Virus record (IMG/VR): IMGVR_UViG_3300026521_000003
Coordinates: 62,001-126,000 of that record
Reading direction: 5' to 3' (one strand)
DNA: 64,000 nt
Origin: a virus
Shown one piece after another: positions 28,401-36,939 of the stretch; position 1 is the first letter of the stretch, and each line of letters starts with the position of its first letter. A program made the position numbers and the translations under genes. The notes beneath the pieces were generated by a model. The model was not told the origin of the DNA. It searched no databases and saw nothing but the letters and a program-made list of their open reading frames with translations.

Positions 28401-30996
28401 ATGAATAAATATTTTCTCTTCCAAAAAATTGGCTATTAGAATTTTGAGGTAATACATTCCCAGCATAAAAAATTGAATTTGCAGTCATACCCCTATCTCT
28501 ATGAATGTAATTAACAAATTCAGTCTCTTCTATTTCTAACTCAATAGTTATCAAATTATCATATATAAAAAATAATTTTTCTTCTTTCGAATCAAAATAA
28601 ACTGAATTATTTACTTTTTTATCAATATAAAGTTCATCATTTAAATTAATATCAATATACATATCCATTATTTTTAATCGTGGAATACCAGTCAAACTAT
28701 CTACGTATATTATTTTATCATAGCCTATTACATCATCATTACTTGCTATATATAAATTTTTAATTTTAAATCTCTTTTCATTTATTTCGATTATAAAAAT
28801 CATCTCAAAACTATCAAAATAAACACTATTAAGTATAGGTTTATTAATAGTCATTGGAGAGACAGCTTCTATTTCATCATATTCTTCTGTAATTGGATTT
28901 TTTAAATAAATTTTTTTATTAGCAAAAACGAATCCTTCTTCACATAACTCCTGGCCACAATAGATAATTTTATTTTTAATATTATCAAAGTTGAGATTGT
29001 CAATATTTAGACCTCTATTTAATCCATCATTTAACGGAACTATTAATTGTCTATTACAATAATTAAATATAATCAAATTACGTTCTTGATCATAATTAAA
29101 TTTATTTAAAAAAATAAGATTCTGATAAAATGGAATTTTTTTAATATTATCAATCATTGTTAGATATGGTATAGTATTACGACTTTTATATTCGTCAAGT
29201 GTAATTTTATCAATAACCTCAATCACATTTTCATTATAAGGATTAAGAATATTTGTATAATTATAACGTTCAAAAGTTTTTTTATATACTTTACCATTAT
29301 CCATAAATACGTTTTTTCTAATATTATTATTAAAGTCATTTATCTCAAAATTAGAATAGTAATTGACTTCAAATTCATCATACATAACATCATCTATCAA
29401 TACGTATTCCATTATAGTATGAAATCTAAAATTTATACTATTATTTAAATCATTAAAAAAATCTACGTATATTTTAGGTTCATAAACATAATTATAAGTA
29501 TTAAAACCAATAATTAAGTTTTCGTTTTCAATTATTAGTTGGTGTGATGATTCATCTATACCGAATATTTCATATGTTCGAATATATCTCTCTTCTTGTT
29601 CTTCTATACCAACTTTCACTTTAAATGCAACGTTTAATTTCTCATGAAATCCAGAATTATTATACTTGTAAATTGTAAAATTATCTAGAAATCCCGTAGT
29701 TTGCATCGTTAAATTATTATGTTCTTTTTCTTCAAATATTACACCAATTATATCCGTTTCAATTCTAATATCTTCTATAATATGATTGATTGATAATCCA
29801 TTCAAATCACAAATAATATAATCGCTTACTATAATTTTATAATACATAGTTGTATCATCAAAATAATTTTTTATAGAATAACCGTATAATTCTTCACCAT
29901 CTAATGGTACTATTCTTTCATAAATACGCTCGTTGTTTATATACAATTTAAACGTCGATTCATCAACTTGTAAATTTTTATCTAAATAAAAATAAATTTC
30001 TAAATTATTATCTTCTTCATTTAAAAAATAAGTAAGGTTATCACTATCAAGATTAATAGTCTGATTAGTAAATACATCTTCTCTAATAAGTTTCGTTTGA
30101 CTTTTTTCTAATGCATATCCCATACCATTATTATCTACTAATACACCTTGATATTCTTTATATTTTTCGACTATCGATGATATTTCCAATGAAAATATAG
30201 CTATTAAATCAATTATATTATTAATTACAAAGTTCTCATAAGAGATTTTTTCTTTTCCAGAAAAAACATACTTAGCAATTTTTTTATCATATGAAATATA
30301 ATCTTCTAAATACATAACTAAAGCACTATTCGCAAAAATTATTTCGTTATCAAACGTTCTAATATTTAAAAATGAACTTAATGAACTAGCTATATTATCA
30401 ATAATCTGTTGGATAGAATAGTCATTCTGCTTAGATAATTCTGTTAAAATTATATCAAATTCATCAATTAATTGCTTGTATTTATCTACTATTATTTTAT
30501 AATGTTCATATGTACTTTTATAAACTTTCTTTTTATATATCTCTGGCGTCTCTAAATATTTTTTATAATTTTCATCATATAATTCTTTGTTTATATTATA
30601 TGTATCTTGAAATTTAAAATATAATGAACAAATAGGTTGTAAGAAATTATACTCTTCTATAGCAAAATAAAAAAATATAAAATCTTTAATATCATCAAGT
30701 GTTTGTACTAAATCTTTTTTTGAATAGCGTTCTAGTTTTATTTTTTCTTGACTATCATTCATATAAACATGAAATGCTCTAGAATCAATATTATAAGGTA
30801 TTCTAAATTGAGGTAAGAATTTATTTTTATAATATATATCTTTATTTAATAATTCACCAACAGTATATGAATTTTCATGTTCTATATTTATATCACGTAC
30901 TTTTTCAAATAATAGAGGGTTTAAGACATTATAAATAAATTTTGAATCTTCTTTTTCTAGAATTTCTCTAGGTAATGATTTTAATAGATTTGGCAT
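22486..30996 (-). CDS. Giant baseplate-region protein in gp7 position, 2836 aa
   Basis: It starts 9 bases after gp6, as T4 gp7 does, so the N-terminal part (residues about 1-950) may be a gp7-like wedge protein; similarity is not obvious by eye. T4 gp7 is only about 1030 aa. The extra 1800 residues contain many degenerate acidic repeats of the form DSLxxxIxDxIxI. Spaced among them are six GHDE-type elements (GGHDLMAMDD, PGHDEFAIDEYYH, PGHNEFAYDEFYH, FGHDEVPHMFH, IPHDEIPYNEF and GAHDEIPYDY), some next to Trp-rich text such as WKQRPES. No protease or glycosidase motif is seen. It could be an elongated wedge arm or a fused adhesin. Confidence 0.5.
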   Translation of the reverse strand: MPNLLKSLPREILEKEDSKFIYNVLNPLLFEKVRDINIEHENSYTVGELLNKDIYYKNKFLPQFRIPYNIDSRAFHVYMNDSQEKIKLERYSKKDLVQTLDDIKDFIFFYFAIEEYNFLQPICSLYFKFQDTYNINKELYDENYKKYLETPEIYKKKVYKSTYEHYKIIVDKYKQLIDEFDIILTELSKQNDYSIQQIIDNIASSLSSFLNIRTFDNEIIFANSALVMYLEDYISYDKKIAKYVFSGKEKISYENFVINNIIDLIAIFSLEISSIVEKYKEYQGVLVDNNGMGYALEKSQTKLIREDVFTNQTINLDSDNLTYFLNEEDNNLEIYFYLDKNLQVDESTFKLYINNERIYERIVPLDGEELYGYSIKNYFDDTTMYYKIIVSDYIICDLNGLSINHIIEDIRIETDIIGVIFEEKEHNNLTMQTTGFLDNFTIYKYNNSGFHEKLNVAFKVKVGIEEQEERYIRTYEIFGIDESSHQLIIENENLIIGFNTYNYVYEPKIYVDFFNDLNNSINFRFHTIMEYVLIDDVMYDEFEVNYYSNFEINDFNNNIRKNVFMDNGKVYKKTFERYNYTNILNPYNENVIEVIDKITLDEYKSRNTIPYLTMIDNIKKIPFYQNLIFLNKFNYDQERNLIIFNYCNRQLIVPLNDGLNRGLNIDNLNFDNIKNKIIYCGQELCEEGFVFANKKIYLKNPITEEYDEIEAVSPMTINKPILNSVYFDSFEMIFIIEINEKRFKIKNLYIASNDDVIGYDKIIYVDSLTGIPRLKIMDMYIDINLNDELYIDKKVNNSVYFDSKEEKLFFIYDNLITIELEIEETEFVNYIHRDRGMTANSIFYAGNVLPQNSNSQFFGRENIYSSMMIPDNVYMLGRGQDKNNNTQEHNLLGEQLDIDIDNAKTQNLEEEPYLMFKTNTSSLKGLESYLKSNLKAISNDINVSPVYMVQRNKFISEWARVSTILPSSIYIVDTLKELVADLMETKLISGSYDDLIDIFKNNNYEHFSLDTNNIHNILIAYIRKYLEDDYLLEQFDYYLIHNVWIENNLKVIVDFIKENADNDIVSEVSMMTFNQYDKERLFYIFTDELEKIKKDTIETYKPIINYSDWNDIQENNHVHFEKPFKYDILNINEFIKMSVDWKEPLLLIRPIIDDGVFSKKDYRLLDYSMVTNSYVSFSDNYNEYEDNIKYELNKPVDYLFEVLDVLNRLSIEQGFDLLSVNLVIIRWFVERFLPNYILMNDVKTVEEFKNVIYYELKQFDHPNLSVEYNKIKEHTLLADLGSNTDEIYKMIIDSNLVYNSFINLEITDFEELTYLDSIKQPVEHYFDYLFNIKRYDLITKILALFTEDVIASSMLDLSMAINIKDSKGDATYDIYEKIVQDLFDEFLPFHTVLDKIIFTIKIMESSSAEAVSKEADVLVEDRNIIDIISAFSEKIRIQTLDRSIISSRIDVIFPSEGLKLCGAHDEIPYDYDRSVKVGGHDLMAMDDETYGIDDDWYVLNKEIWKQRPESIYTPPNLANLWWECIPENEFEKVVDTYIDDYFHIKQNIFEQDNVVESHFIDYIPTIDIMNNIDDIAETNVIEDYLIDIDTEFNIRFYDMEQLPMDLYGLDEYSGPEDQTTLIGMKDLMHQTILHEFYEQLNVAILDSIWTDIGILYDVLDIPGHDEFAIDEYYHQSNPTILGQDISTMVYDSLLEQGFETEILDMSDISLKDKFIAKLDIVESENVQICPIDTIHTEIHIWAGRQRESFITENGTFIPGHNEFAYDEFYHNSADLDRIANMVDSLLIDALGVIRVDFGFMRMLPIDPYGDLISQKFYRANQPGSDMHNARVRDSLLYDIHIFSKDIIRINLLDFYTIDIIDENLRSEIYSHIDNDNISEEYFANKITDSLINRHIKYDFREYIVSLDKYASIINDISIVSIFGTNAANTERDNLFKLEISDSISIDTKNKMKIERGMTKFDRDYLRSIKIEEDNFVLLKYKDNNLRARLIENLKTYFNMIEKTNILLNENNYDIINQIALEKQEISLLDRLYYGHQSKFIIDGMTVSLNDKLIDVLSNKIYTDSLVISQTEKTILEDIALDYEFDGKRLSEYHDLYGQMGYTDESIERSITSKLDDSLIFTMTDTFYDNTYLTLYDYLMQDISNNIQDSISVNIIDSITSYINIVKKPWIWQEFDKFGHDEVPHMFHGISEEFDITAELREYLRLDSMNLLYDSNALITFTEKILIDEEIEIDEIGTNISMTDELKIIEFGFKDNLYIQNHDNSIIRKENIDTITNISIFDTVWYGYKLRDNYMNVQMVDYLDYGFEDVKISETIFKVSLSDWLLTKFNLEEEKSNIIFSDSLVEIYDTNIFYDDSINTKIKDTLLIDEYRTLNLDDNVSVTLSDKLYLNDNKIFTDSLTVQSDNEQISYGKGKWFTDKIRGFVLNRLSVDESADNPSDIDVQMNEIFQYSVVNDPRGNIASVRTYERLKYGMIFSDQLDISIFRDEQLYISRKWTVNRYGVDNVIHEKDDVGMEYYDDYSIDNSVTSGLFDDLNVISEFFIRDTLTVYPDDMLDISLKQERINTKDIISINNSDNLMYGVGYYDYIWDYKEWESFGYNVPYETWVGQIPHDEIPYNEFEYDQQGDDLSQITTGVYDNLIVGFDYYFKDTLNISIQDISGFDYYQYMSGFYESLNINVLDNINSSYLILDNKKLQTKIRAEQMKLSYEFDDLVKNHLFSYNDKYRLESIDILDPNINQIIASIFKYRMYEKIDIDINNDILTSALFRFDEYMSLDTDYKTKIDLYKEQTDGSIAKSMTVIKDNTSSIVELIFGDYTEVGIIDKIQGTYAENPNVYL

Positions 30997-31005
30997 TTAT
31001 TTTCC

Positions 31006-33693
31006 TTATGAAACTATATCAATGGTTCTTGATGGTTTTCTTGTATTATTTATAATTTTATGTTTCTCAACAATTTGTGTAAAAACTATTTTATCTTTTA
31101 AAATATCTAATGTTGATGATGGGGTTATTTGTTCACCATTATCATTATCAATCATCTCTATATGTTGTACTTCCTCAACATTACTATGAATCCATTCAAT
31201 TAATCTAGATAAATAAAAGTGTTTACCTAATGGAATATTACTAATATCAAAGAAACTATCAATCACTACATCAATCTTAGACTTTAATAATTCATTTGTT
31301 ATTGAAAATGTATGAGATTTAAAAATTTTCATAGCAATTTCAATTTCAAAAATATTTGAATTATAAACTTGAACTATATCAGAAATCATTTTTCGCTGAT
31401 TGATATTATTAATCAAATTATTAATTTCAGAACTCGTTAAAGGCTCATATAAATCAATATTCTTTTTTAAATCTTTTTTTATTGCAGTAACGTATATCTC
31501 AACTATATTCGATTTACTAGGATTAATAAATATATCATCTGATTTATAATGTGTCCAAACGTATGATAAATTTATTTCTGGTAAATATATATTTTTTGTC
31601 TTATATAGTAAAGTCATTGAATATAATGTGTCAATCGATGTTAAATTAATGTCAACTATATCAATATCATCAAATAACTTATTTAATGATAATAGAATAT
31701 TAACCTTATTATCATCTAAATAGTTTTCTAAGTCATCTTTTGGCATTGCATCAAATATAAAATATAAATATTTATTTGTATTTGATTTAAATACTATATT
31801 TTTAATAGAATAATCAAACATCAAAATATTATTTAATGTATTTTCATTAATAATACTTAATATATCATTTTCATTAACTTTTTTATTAATCAATTTAATA
31901 ATAGTACCTTTGCTTTTCCTTTCCGTAAACTCAGATGGATAACGATACCAAAGATTTGCTGGAATACTATCTATATCAAAAATTTCAAAATAATATTCTT
32001 TACTATTTTCTATAAATTTAATACTATCAAATTTGTCGGCTACTGATGGTTCGGTAAAATATGCTGTTGGAGTAATTATAAAAATCTCATCATCAAAACC
32101 ATCTTCAACTAATTTAAATACAGAAATATCCATTTTCTCTATATTAAAGAATATATCTATGAATTCATTAGTCATTCTAGCACTATTTTTACCGATGTAA
32201 CTACGCAAAATAACCGTAGAATATTTAACTCTAGGATGTAACATTCCCGCAGTCTCATAGTCTGATGCTGTTACAAATCGATCTTGAATACTTCTTAACT
32301 TTCTGGCCATATATTTGATTTGTTCATCACTTTCTGCAGACATACCATCTTTAGCACTAAATCTATCCATAACATCTAAACTTAATGATGAAATTTGTGT
32401 TTGTTCAATATAACTATCATAATATTCTACATCTAAACTTATAGCTGGCATTTTTGCATTCACTACATTCATAATTTCATCACTATTATTAAAGTTTTTT
32501 CTATAAAATAATAATGTTTTTGCAGCAGGTAAAAGAATTTCAGAATTTTTGCCATCACCAAATAATAATTCTATATGTCCATCTGGAGTATTATTTACTT
32601 CATAAGCATATTTGTGAGTATGATTATTTAAATTATCTACCTCATAATAAGTTCTTAATAAATTATCTTGAGCATCATATTGACGTACTAATGTCTTATC
32701 ATTAAATATATTTTCTTCATATGAAATCATCTTAAAGTTTTTTATAGATTTTGTTACTTCTATTGGTCTAGTAAATGTACCACCTTGAATCGCAGGAATA
32801 TACATAAATACATTTTTATCTAAAATATTATAACCTTTATCATATCGCAATGTAAATTCAAATCCAACCTCATTAAATGGAGCATATAATGCGTCTTCAT
32901 TATAAGATAGTGCGTCTTCTGTATTTTCACTATTAAAATATGTAACACTATCAAATAATAAACTTTGGAGCTCAAATGGTTTATCCTGACCCATATATTC
33001 TGGATATATGTTAGTATTTGGTTTATATCTCATTTGAAATTTATCTATAAAAATTGATCTTTCAAAATATTCAAAATTATCTTCTACTATACGTTTTACT
33101 TTAATATTTTCAGTTTCTTTAAAATCAGATAACTTATCAAATATATTATCTAATGTATTCATAAAATCTTCGGCTGTTACATTTTTTAACAAATAATCTA
33201 ATTTATATTGAAAATATCTACTTACTGTAAATTCGATAGGAATAAAGGTTATGTCATTAGTCTTTGAAAGTATATCATTTACTGATCCAACATTTTTAAC
33301 CTTATTTAGAATCTGTGCTCCAGATGCACCATTTGAAAGGTCTATTTTTAATATTGAAATTGAAGGTTTAATTCTAGCATATTTGTAACCTAGCATATCT
33401 GCAATTTTAATTATATTTTTTCTTTCTTTGGCAGAAGATAGATATACTTCATTCATATTAGTATCCATACGATATGCCATCATTTCACCATAAAAAGCAA
33501 ATAATTCAATTAACATCATAACATAATCAGACCTAAAATAATCATTATAATTTGGATAAGTTTGTTCAATATAATCTTGAAGTGTTTGTCTAATAGAATG
33601 AAAATCATATTCCTCAAAATTATAATTTTCAATAAGATTAGTGAATTCCGTAGATAATTGTTTAACTTCTCTTTCAAAAGTTTTTACTGCCAT
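31006..33693 (-). CDS. 6: Baseplate wedge protein gp6
   Basis: gp6 forms the inner ring of the baseplate and joins the wedges. The N-terminus matches the gp6/gpJ family well: FEEYDFHSIRQTLQDYIEQT, then YPNYNDYFRSDYVMMLIELF, AYRMDTNMNEVYLSSA and ADMLGYKYARIKPS. The start at 33693 (MAVKTFERE, 895 aa) follows a GAGGTTAAT ribosome site. The longer frame start at 33741 would overlap the late promoter. T4 gp6 is about 660 aa; here the C-terminal half is longer and less conserved. The gp7-position gene follows. Confidence 0.88.
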   Translation of the reverse strand: MAVKTFEREVKQLSTEFTNLIENYNFEEYDFHSIRQTLQDYIEQTYPNYNDYFRSDYVMMLIELFAFYGEMMAYRMDTNMNEVYLSSAKERKNIIKIADMLGYKYARIKPSISILKIDLSNGASGAQILNKVKNVGSVNDILSKTNDITFIPIEFTVSRYFQYKLDYLLKNVTAEDFMNTLDNIFDKLSDFKETENIKVKRIVEDNFEYFERSIFIDKFQMRYKPNTNIYPEYMGQDKPFELQSLLFDSVTYFNSENTEDALSYNEDALYAPFNEVGFEFTLRYDKGYNILDKNVFMYIPAIQGGTFTRPIEVTKSIKNFKMISYEENIFNDKTLVRQYDAQDNLLRTYYEVDNLNNHTHKYAYEVNNTPDGHIELLFGDGKNSEILLPAAKTLLFYRKNFNNSDEIMNVVNAKMPAISLDVEYYDSYIEQTQISSLSLDVMDRFSAKDGMSAESDEQIKYMARKLRSIQDRFVTASDYETAGMLHPRVKYSTVILRSYIGKNSARMTNEFIDIFFNIEKMDISVFKLVEDGFDDEIFIITPTAYFTEPSVADKFDSIKFIENSKEYYFEIFDIDSIPANLWYRYPSEFTERKSKGTIIKLINKKVNENDILSIINENTLNNILMFDYSIKNIVFKSNTNKYLYFIFDAMPKDDLENYLDDNKVNILLSLNKLFDDIDIVDINLTSIDTLYSMTLLYKTKNIYLPEINLSYVWTHYKSDDIFINPSKSNIVEIYVTAIKKDLKKNIDLYEPLTSSEINNLINNINQRKMISDIVQVYNSNIFEIEIAMKIFKSHTFSITNELLKSKIDVVIDSFFDISNIPLGKHFYLSRLIEWIHSNVEEVQHIEMIDNDNGEQITPSSTLDILKDKIVFTQIVEKHKIINNTRKPSRTIDIVS

Positions 33694-33719
33694 ATTAACC
33701 TCTTTTTTCCTATTTCCTT

Positions 33720-33727
33720 TATTTATT
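33720..33727 (-). promoter_or_regulatory. Late-promoter-like AATAAATA for gp6 operon
   Basis: It lies 26 bases upstream of the gp6 start at 33693. Confidence 0.55.
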
Positions 33728-33777
33728 CTATTTTTAAACAATTTTTTATTAAAACATTAAAACCAACCATTTATTTA

Positions 33778-33785
33778 AATAAATA
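33778..33785 (+). promoter_or_regulatory. Late-promoter-like AATAAATA for gp4
   Basis: It lies 27 bases upstream of the gp4 start, divergent from gp6. Confidence 0.55.
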
Positions 33786-33812
33786 AAGAAAATATGAAAA
33801 AATGGAGATATT

Positions 33813-34268
33813 ATGTCATCAGGAAGCTGGAAACAGGGAAAATATACACCGACAAACCCAGATAAATATAAAGGGTCATTACCGATTATTTTTAGAAGTA
33901 GTTGGGAAAGAAGAGTTTTTTATTTCTTAGATCATCACCCATCTGTTATATCTTGGGGGAGCGAAAGTATAATTATACCATACATTTATCAAGTTGATAA
34001 TAAACAACATAGATATTATATAGATGTCGATTTTATAATTAATGATAAAGATGGGAATCAAAAAAGATATATAATAGAAATTAAACCACATGATCAAACA
34101 ATCCCTCCAAAACCACCAAAGAAAAAATCAGCAAAAGCAATGCAAAGATACAATCAACAAGTTTTGGCTTTTCAAAAAAATCAAGATAAATGGATGGCGG
34201 CTGAAATTTGGGCTAAAAAAAATGGATATATTTTTAGTATTTGGACAGAAAAAACATTAGGATTATAA
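33813..34268 (+). CDS. 4: Head completion protein gp4 (PD-(D/E)xK-like fold)
   Basis: The 151-aa protein matches T4 gp4 (also called gp50) closely in length and order: SWKQGKYTPTNPDKYKG, FRSSWERRVFYFLDHHP, ISWGSESIIIPY, then RYYIDVDF and IIEIKPHDQT, and a C-terminal KWMAAEIWAKKNGY. gp4 is needed after DNA packaging to ready the head for tail joining. The core has nuclease-like residues (Glu32, Asp71/Asp73, Glu89-x-Lys91). It is transcribed alone on the plus strand from a late motif, facing the capsid gene. Confidence 0.9.
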   Translation: MSSGSWKQGKYTPTNPDKYKGSLPIIFRSSWERRVFYFLDHHPSVISWGSESIIIPYIYQVDNKQHRYYIDVDFIINDKDGNQKRYIIEIKPHDQTIPPKPPKKKSAKAMQRYNQQVLAFQKNQDKWMAAEIWAKKNGYIFSIWTEKTLGL

Positions 34269-34287
34269 ACTTTGCGAACATAAAAAA

Positions 34288-34316
34288 AGCCAATAATTAA
34301 AAAATAATTATTGGCT
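34288..34316 (-). terminator. Bidirectional terminator after major capsid gene
   Basis: A perfect 12-bp stem (AGCCAATAATTA/TAATTATTGGCT) with a 5-base loop lies between the convergent gp4 and gp23 genes. On the minus strand it is followed by a run of seven U, a classic intrinsic terminator for the capsid transcript. Confidence 0.85.
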
Positions 34317-34344
34317 ATTATATACTTAAATATTAATTTAGGAA

Positions 34345-35568
34345 TTAACCTAAATTAACACTTACTTTACCATAGTATGCATCAGCACCCATCATATTGT
34401 CGGCGATACCATATCTAGTACTTAACATTACTCTAGGCATAAATGAGTTACCATCTAAAATTGTTGGAGATACTTCTAATGGTACATATGGCATATAAAC
34501 AATACCAGTATCAGTTTCAGTATTACCTTTATAACCCATTAAAATATCATCAGTTGTTCTAATAATATCAGTAAATACTTTAAATCTACCCTCGATTGTT
34601 CCAGCTAAACCGATGTTTGTTGGATCAACATAAGAACTTGCTGTTGGAGCAAAGTTGAATGATTTAAGAGTTTGAAGAATTGTTAAAACATTAGGATTAA
34701 CGATCATCCAGTTTGCTGCACCTCTTCTAGTTCTTACAGCAATTTGATTAGAAACTTCTAATACTTTAGTGTACATAGCTTGATATTTTTCAGCCATTGA
34801 GTTTGTTCCTGAAACATTAGCATAATCATAATTTGCTGTATAACCTACTTTTGATTCGATTGTTTGTAATAATTCTCTATCAATATCATTAGCAATTGTT
34901 TGTGCAAGTGCTGTAATCATTTCTTTTTCAATATTGATACCTAATGAAGCTTGAGCATCTTGTGCTGCTTCTAATGACCATTGTGCTGCTAGTTTTCTTG
35001 TTTTAGCAGTTACAGTAGTTTGAGTGAATTTTAAAGTTGTTTCTTTAAACTCATTATAAGTTGGGTTAGCAACTGTATTAAGAGTCATTTTTTCACCATC
35101 TTCAGTAGTCATTTTACTTGCATACTGATTAACACCGGCTACATATGATACTTCTGCTCCAGCAGGGTATGTTACTTTCGTATCATCAACAGTTGCTTTT
35201 GGAGCATCTGGATCATTTTGTACTAATGCATTATATCTAGCTGCTTCAGCATTAGCTGTATTAGCATCACCTAAATCAATTACTGAATCAGATGCATAAA
35301 CATATTTAAGAGACATACAGATACCTGTTCTCTCTTTAAGTGGTTGAACACCAACTAATTGATCTGCAACAACATTTGTCATCACTCTTCTTGCCAAAGG
35401 CATAATTAATTTTGGAACTGATTTAATAGCTCCACTAAAAGTAGCTTCATTTAAAGTTTCAGCATAATTCGCTTCATTTTCTAAGATTACTCTCATAGAA
35501 TCTTTTTTGTGTTCAGCTACACCTTCTAATAATGATTCTACTAACATTTTTGGTTGTACTTGTGCCAT
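34345..35568 (-). CDS. 23: Major capsid protein gp23
   Basis: The 407-aa protein has the gp23 landmarks: KLIMPLARRVMTNVVADQL, VGVQPLKERTGICMSLKYVY, the central KLAAQWSLEAAQDAQASLG and RRGAANWMIVNPNV, and a C-terminal MPYVPLEVSPTILDGNSFMP. It is over 100 residues shorter than T4 gp23, suggesting a slimmer HK97-type subunit with reduced insertion and N-terminal regions. A likely gp21 cleavage site (LxE) is LNE before ATFSGA at about residue 41. It is the last gene of the head operon, with a strong terminator and its own late promoter. Confidence 0.95.
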   Translation of the reverse strand: MAQVQPKMLVESLLEGVAEHKKDSMRVILENEANYAETLNEATFSGAIKSVPKLIMPLARRVMTNVVADQLVGVQPLKERTGICMSLKYVYASDSVIDLGDANTANAEAARYNALVQNDPDAPKATVDDTKVTYPAGAEVSYVAGVNQYASKMTTEDGEKMTLNTVANPTYNEFKETTLKFTQTTVTAKTRKLAAQWSLEAAQDAQASLGINIEKEMITALAQTIANDIDRELLQTIESKVGYTANYDYANVSGTNSMAEKYQAMYTKVLEVSNQIAVRTRRGAANWMIVNPNVLTILQTLKSFNFAPTASSYVDPTNIGLAGTIEGRFKVFTDIIRTTDDILMGYKGNTETDTGIVYMPYVPLEVSPTILDGNSFMPRVMLSTRYGIADNMMGADAYYGKVSVNLG

Positions 35569-35615
35569 TTTAATTTCTCCTTAAAAAGAACTTCTGTTTT
35601 TTATTATTTCATTTT

Positions 35616-35623
35616 TATTTATA
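35616..35623 (-). promoter_or_regulatory. Late promoter TATAAATA for gp23
   Basis: Exact octamer 47 bases before the capsid start, with AAGGAG close to the ATG. Confidence 0.65.
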
Positions 35624-35660
35624 TCGATATTTTAAAAAATATCATTTTTTAAAAGATTTT

Positions 35661-35680
35661 AACCTTATTTTAATAAGATT
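35661..35680 (-). terminator. Weak hairpin between gp22 and gp23
   Basis: AACCTTATT pairs with AATAAGATT (one G-U pair in RNA) across two bases, just after the gp22 stop. It may reduce read-through into the separately promoted capsid gene. Confidence 0.35.
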
Positions 35681-35681
35681 T

Positions 35682-36911
35682 CTATCTAATTCCTGCCAAT
35701 GACATTAAATTTGTCAATTCATCTGATGTTTTTGTTTCTATATCACCTGAGCTTATTGAAGTTTGTACTGATTCAACAATTACTTCTTCTTCAATTTCTT
35801 GTTCAACATTTTTAATAATTTCATCTTTTGAAAAACCTGCATTAAAAGTATCTACAACTGATTCCATTAAACTATCAATTTGTGTCTCAAGTTTATCAGA
35901 CTCAATATTTTCAGCTAATTTTTCTAAAGCTTCTTTTTTATCATCAGTTAAGATTGATCCTTTCGATTCAACAATAACTTTTTTCTTTAAAGTTTCAATT
36001 TCCATTTGTGATTCTTCTAATCTCGCATGTTCTTTCTTCAACATATCTTTATATTGTTCAACTTTTGCTTCAGTTTCTTTTTTCATTTCAAGAATTTCTT
36101 CTGCTACTTCTTCATCAATATCCCAATATTGTTTAACAATACCTTTGATTGATTCTAATAATTCTCTACCTTGAACTTCTTTCATGATAGATTCTTTATC
36201 AGCTTTAACTTCAGCTAATTCTTGTTCTAAGAAAATCTCTGTTGATGTAACTAAATTTTCTTTTATAGCTTCGATTCTTTCATCAGCTTCAGCTTTCATT
36301 CTTTCTTCTGTTTCTCTTACAGCTTCTTCTACTCTATCAATAGATTCAGATTCAACTAATTCAGATTCAACTTCTTCTAAATTATTTTCTAATTCATTAA
36401 TTGTTTCAACTAATTCCTTATTTAATAATTCTGCTTCTTCTAATGATTCTTCTAATTCAGTAATAATAGATGTACTACTCTCCATAGCAATTTCAAATGT
36501 ATTATTAAATTTTTCCTTTGCTATATCAAATGCAGCCTCATATTTTGCTTCTAATTCTTCAGTTAATTTTGCTTCTGCTTCTTCTAAATCACTTTCAGAA
36601 ATATTTATAAACGGCTTCGATTCTAATTCTTCAATAGTATCTTCAAGATTTTCTATTTCTTCTTTTGCTGCTTCAGCAACACTTTTAGCTTCATCTAATT
36701 TTGTTTTATAAGATTCTTCTAATGTTTTAAAAGTTTCTTCAAATTTAGTTTTAGCAGCTTCAAAATTTTCTTTAGCTTTAGCTTCAACTTCAGCTCTTAC
36801 CGCTTCTTCTCTTGCTGCAATTGCTTCTGTTAAAGATACTTCTAAAGTTTCTTTTACTTCATCTGTTAAAACATTATTTTCTAATAATGGTTTTAGGATT
36901 TCTGTCATCAT
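35682..36911 (-). CDS. 22: Prohead core scaffolding protein gp22
   Basis: The 409-aa protein is extremely rich in Glu, Ala, Lys and Leu and forms an almost unbroken coiled coil. Its opening (ILKPLLENNVLTDEVKETLE) resembles gp22 scaffolds. Position between protease gp21 and capsid gp23 matches T4. Scaffolds of this kind are degraded by gp21, and several LxE sites are visible (for example LLE, LEE). The C-terminus ends NLMSLAGIR. Two adjacent ATG codons (36911, 36908) are possible starts. A long frame on the opposite strand is a by-product of the biased codons. Confidence 0.88.
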   Translation of the reverse strand: MMTEILKPLLENNVLTDEVKETLEVSLTEAIAAREEAVRAEVEAKAKENFEAAKTKFEETFKTLEESYKTKLDEAKSVAEAAKEEIENLEDTIEELESKPFINISESDLEEAEAKLTEELEAKYEAAFDIAKEKFNNTFEIAMESSTSIITELEESLEEAELLNKELVETINELENNLEEVESELVESESIDRVEEAVRETEERMKAEADERIEAIKENLVTSTEIFLEQELAEVKADKESIMKEVQGRELLESIKGIVKQYWDIDEEVAEEILEMKKETEAKVEQYKDMLKKEHARLEESQMEIETLKKKVIVESKGSILTDDKKEALEKLAENIESDKLETQIDSLMESVVDTFNAGFSKDEIIKNVEQEIEEEVIVESVQTSISSGDIETKTSDELTNLMSLAGIR

Positions 36912-36939
36912 AGTCTAACTCCTGTTCAAGCTTTTTCTT

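Noticed and set aside
36184-36711. A 175-codon open frame antisense to gp22
   Set aside because: It is low-complexity (Ser-rich) antisense of a Glu-rich coiled coil. The scaffold on the other strand is well supported.
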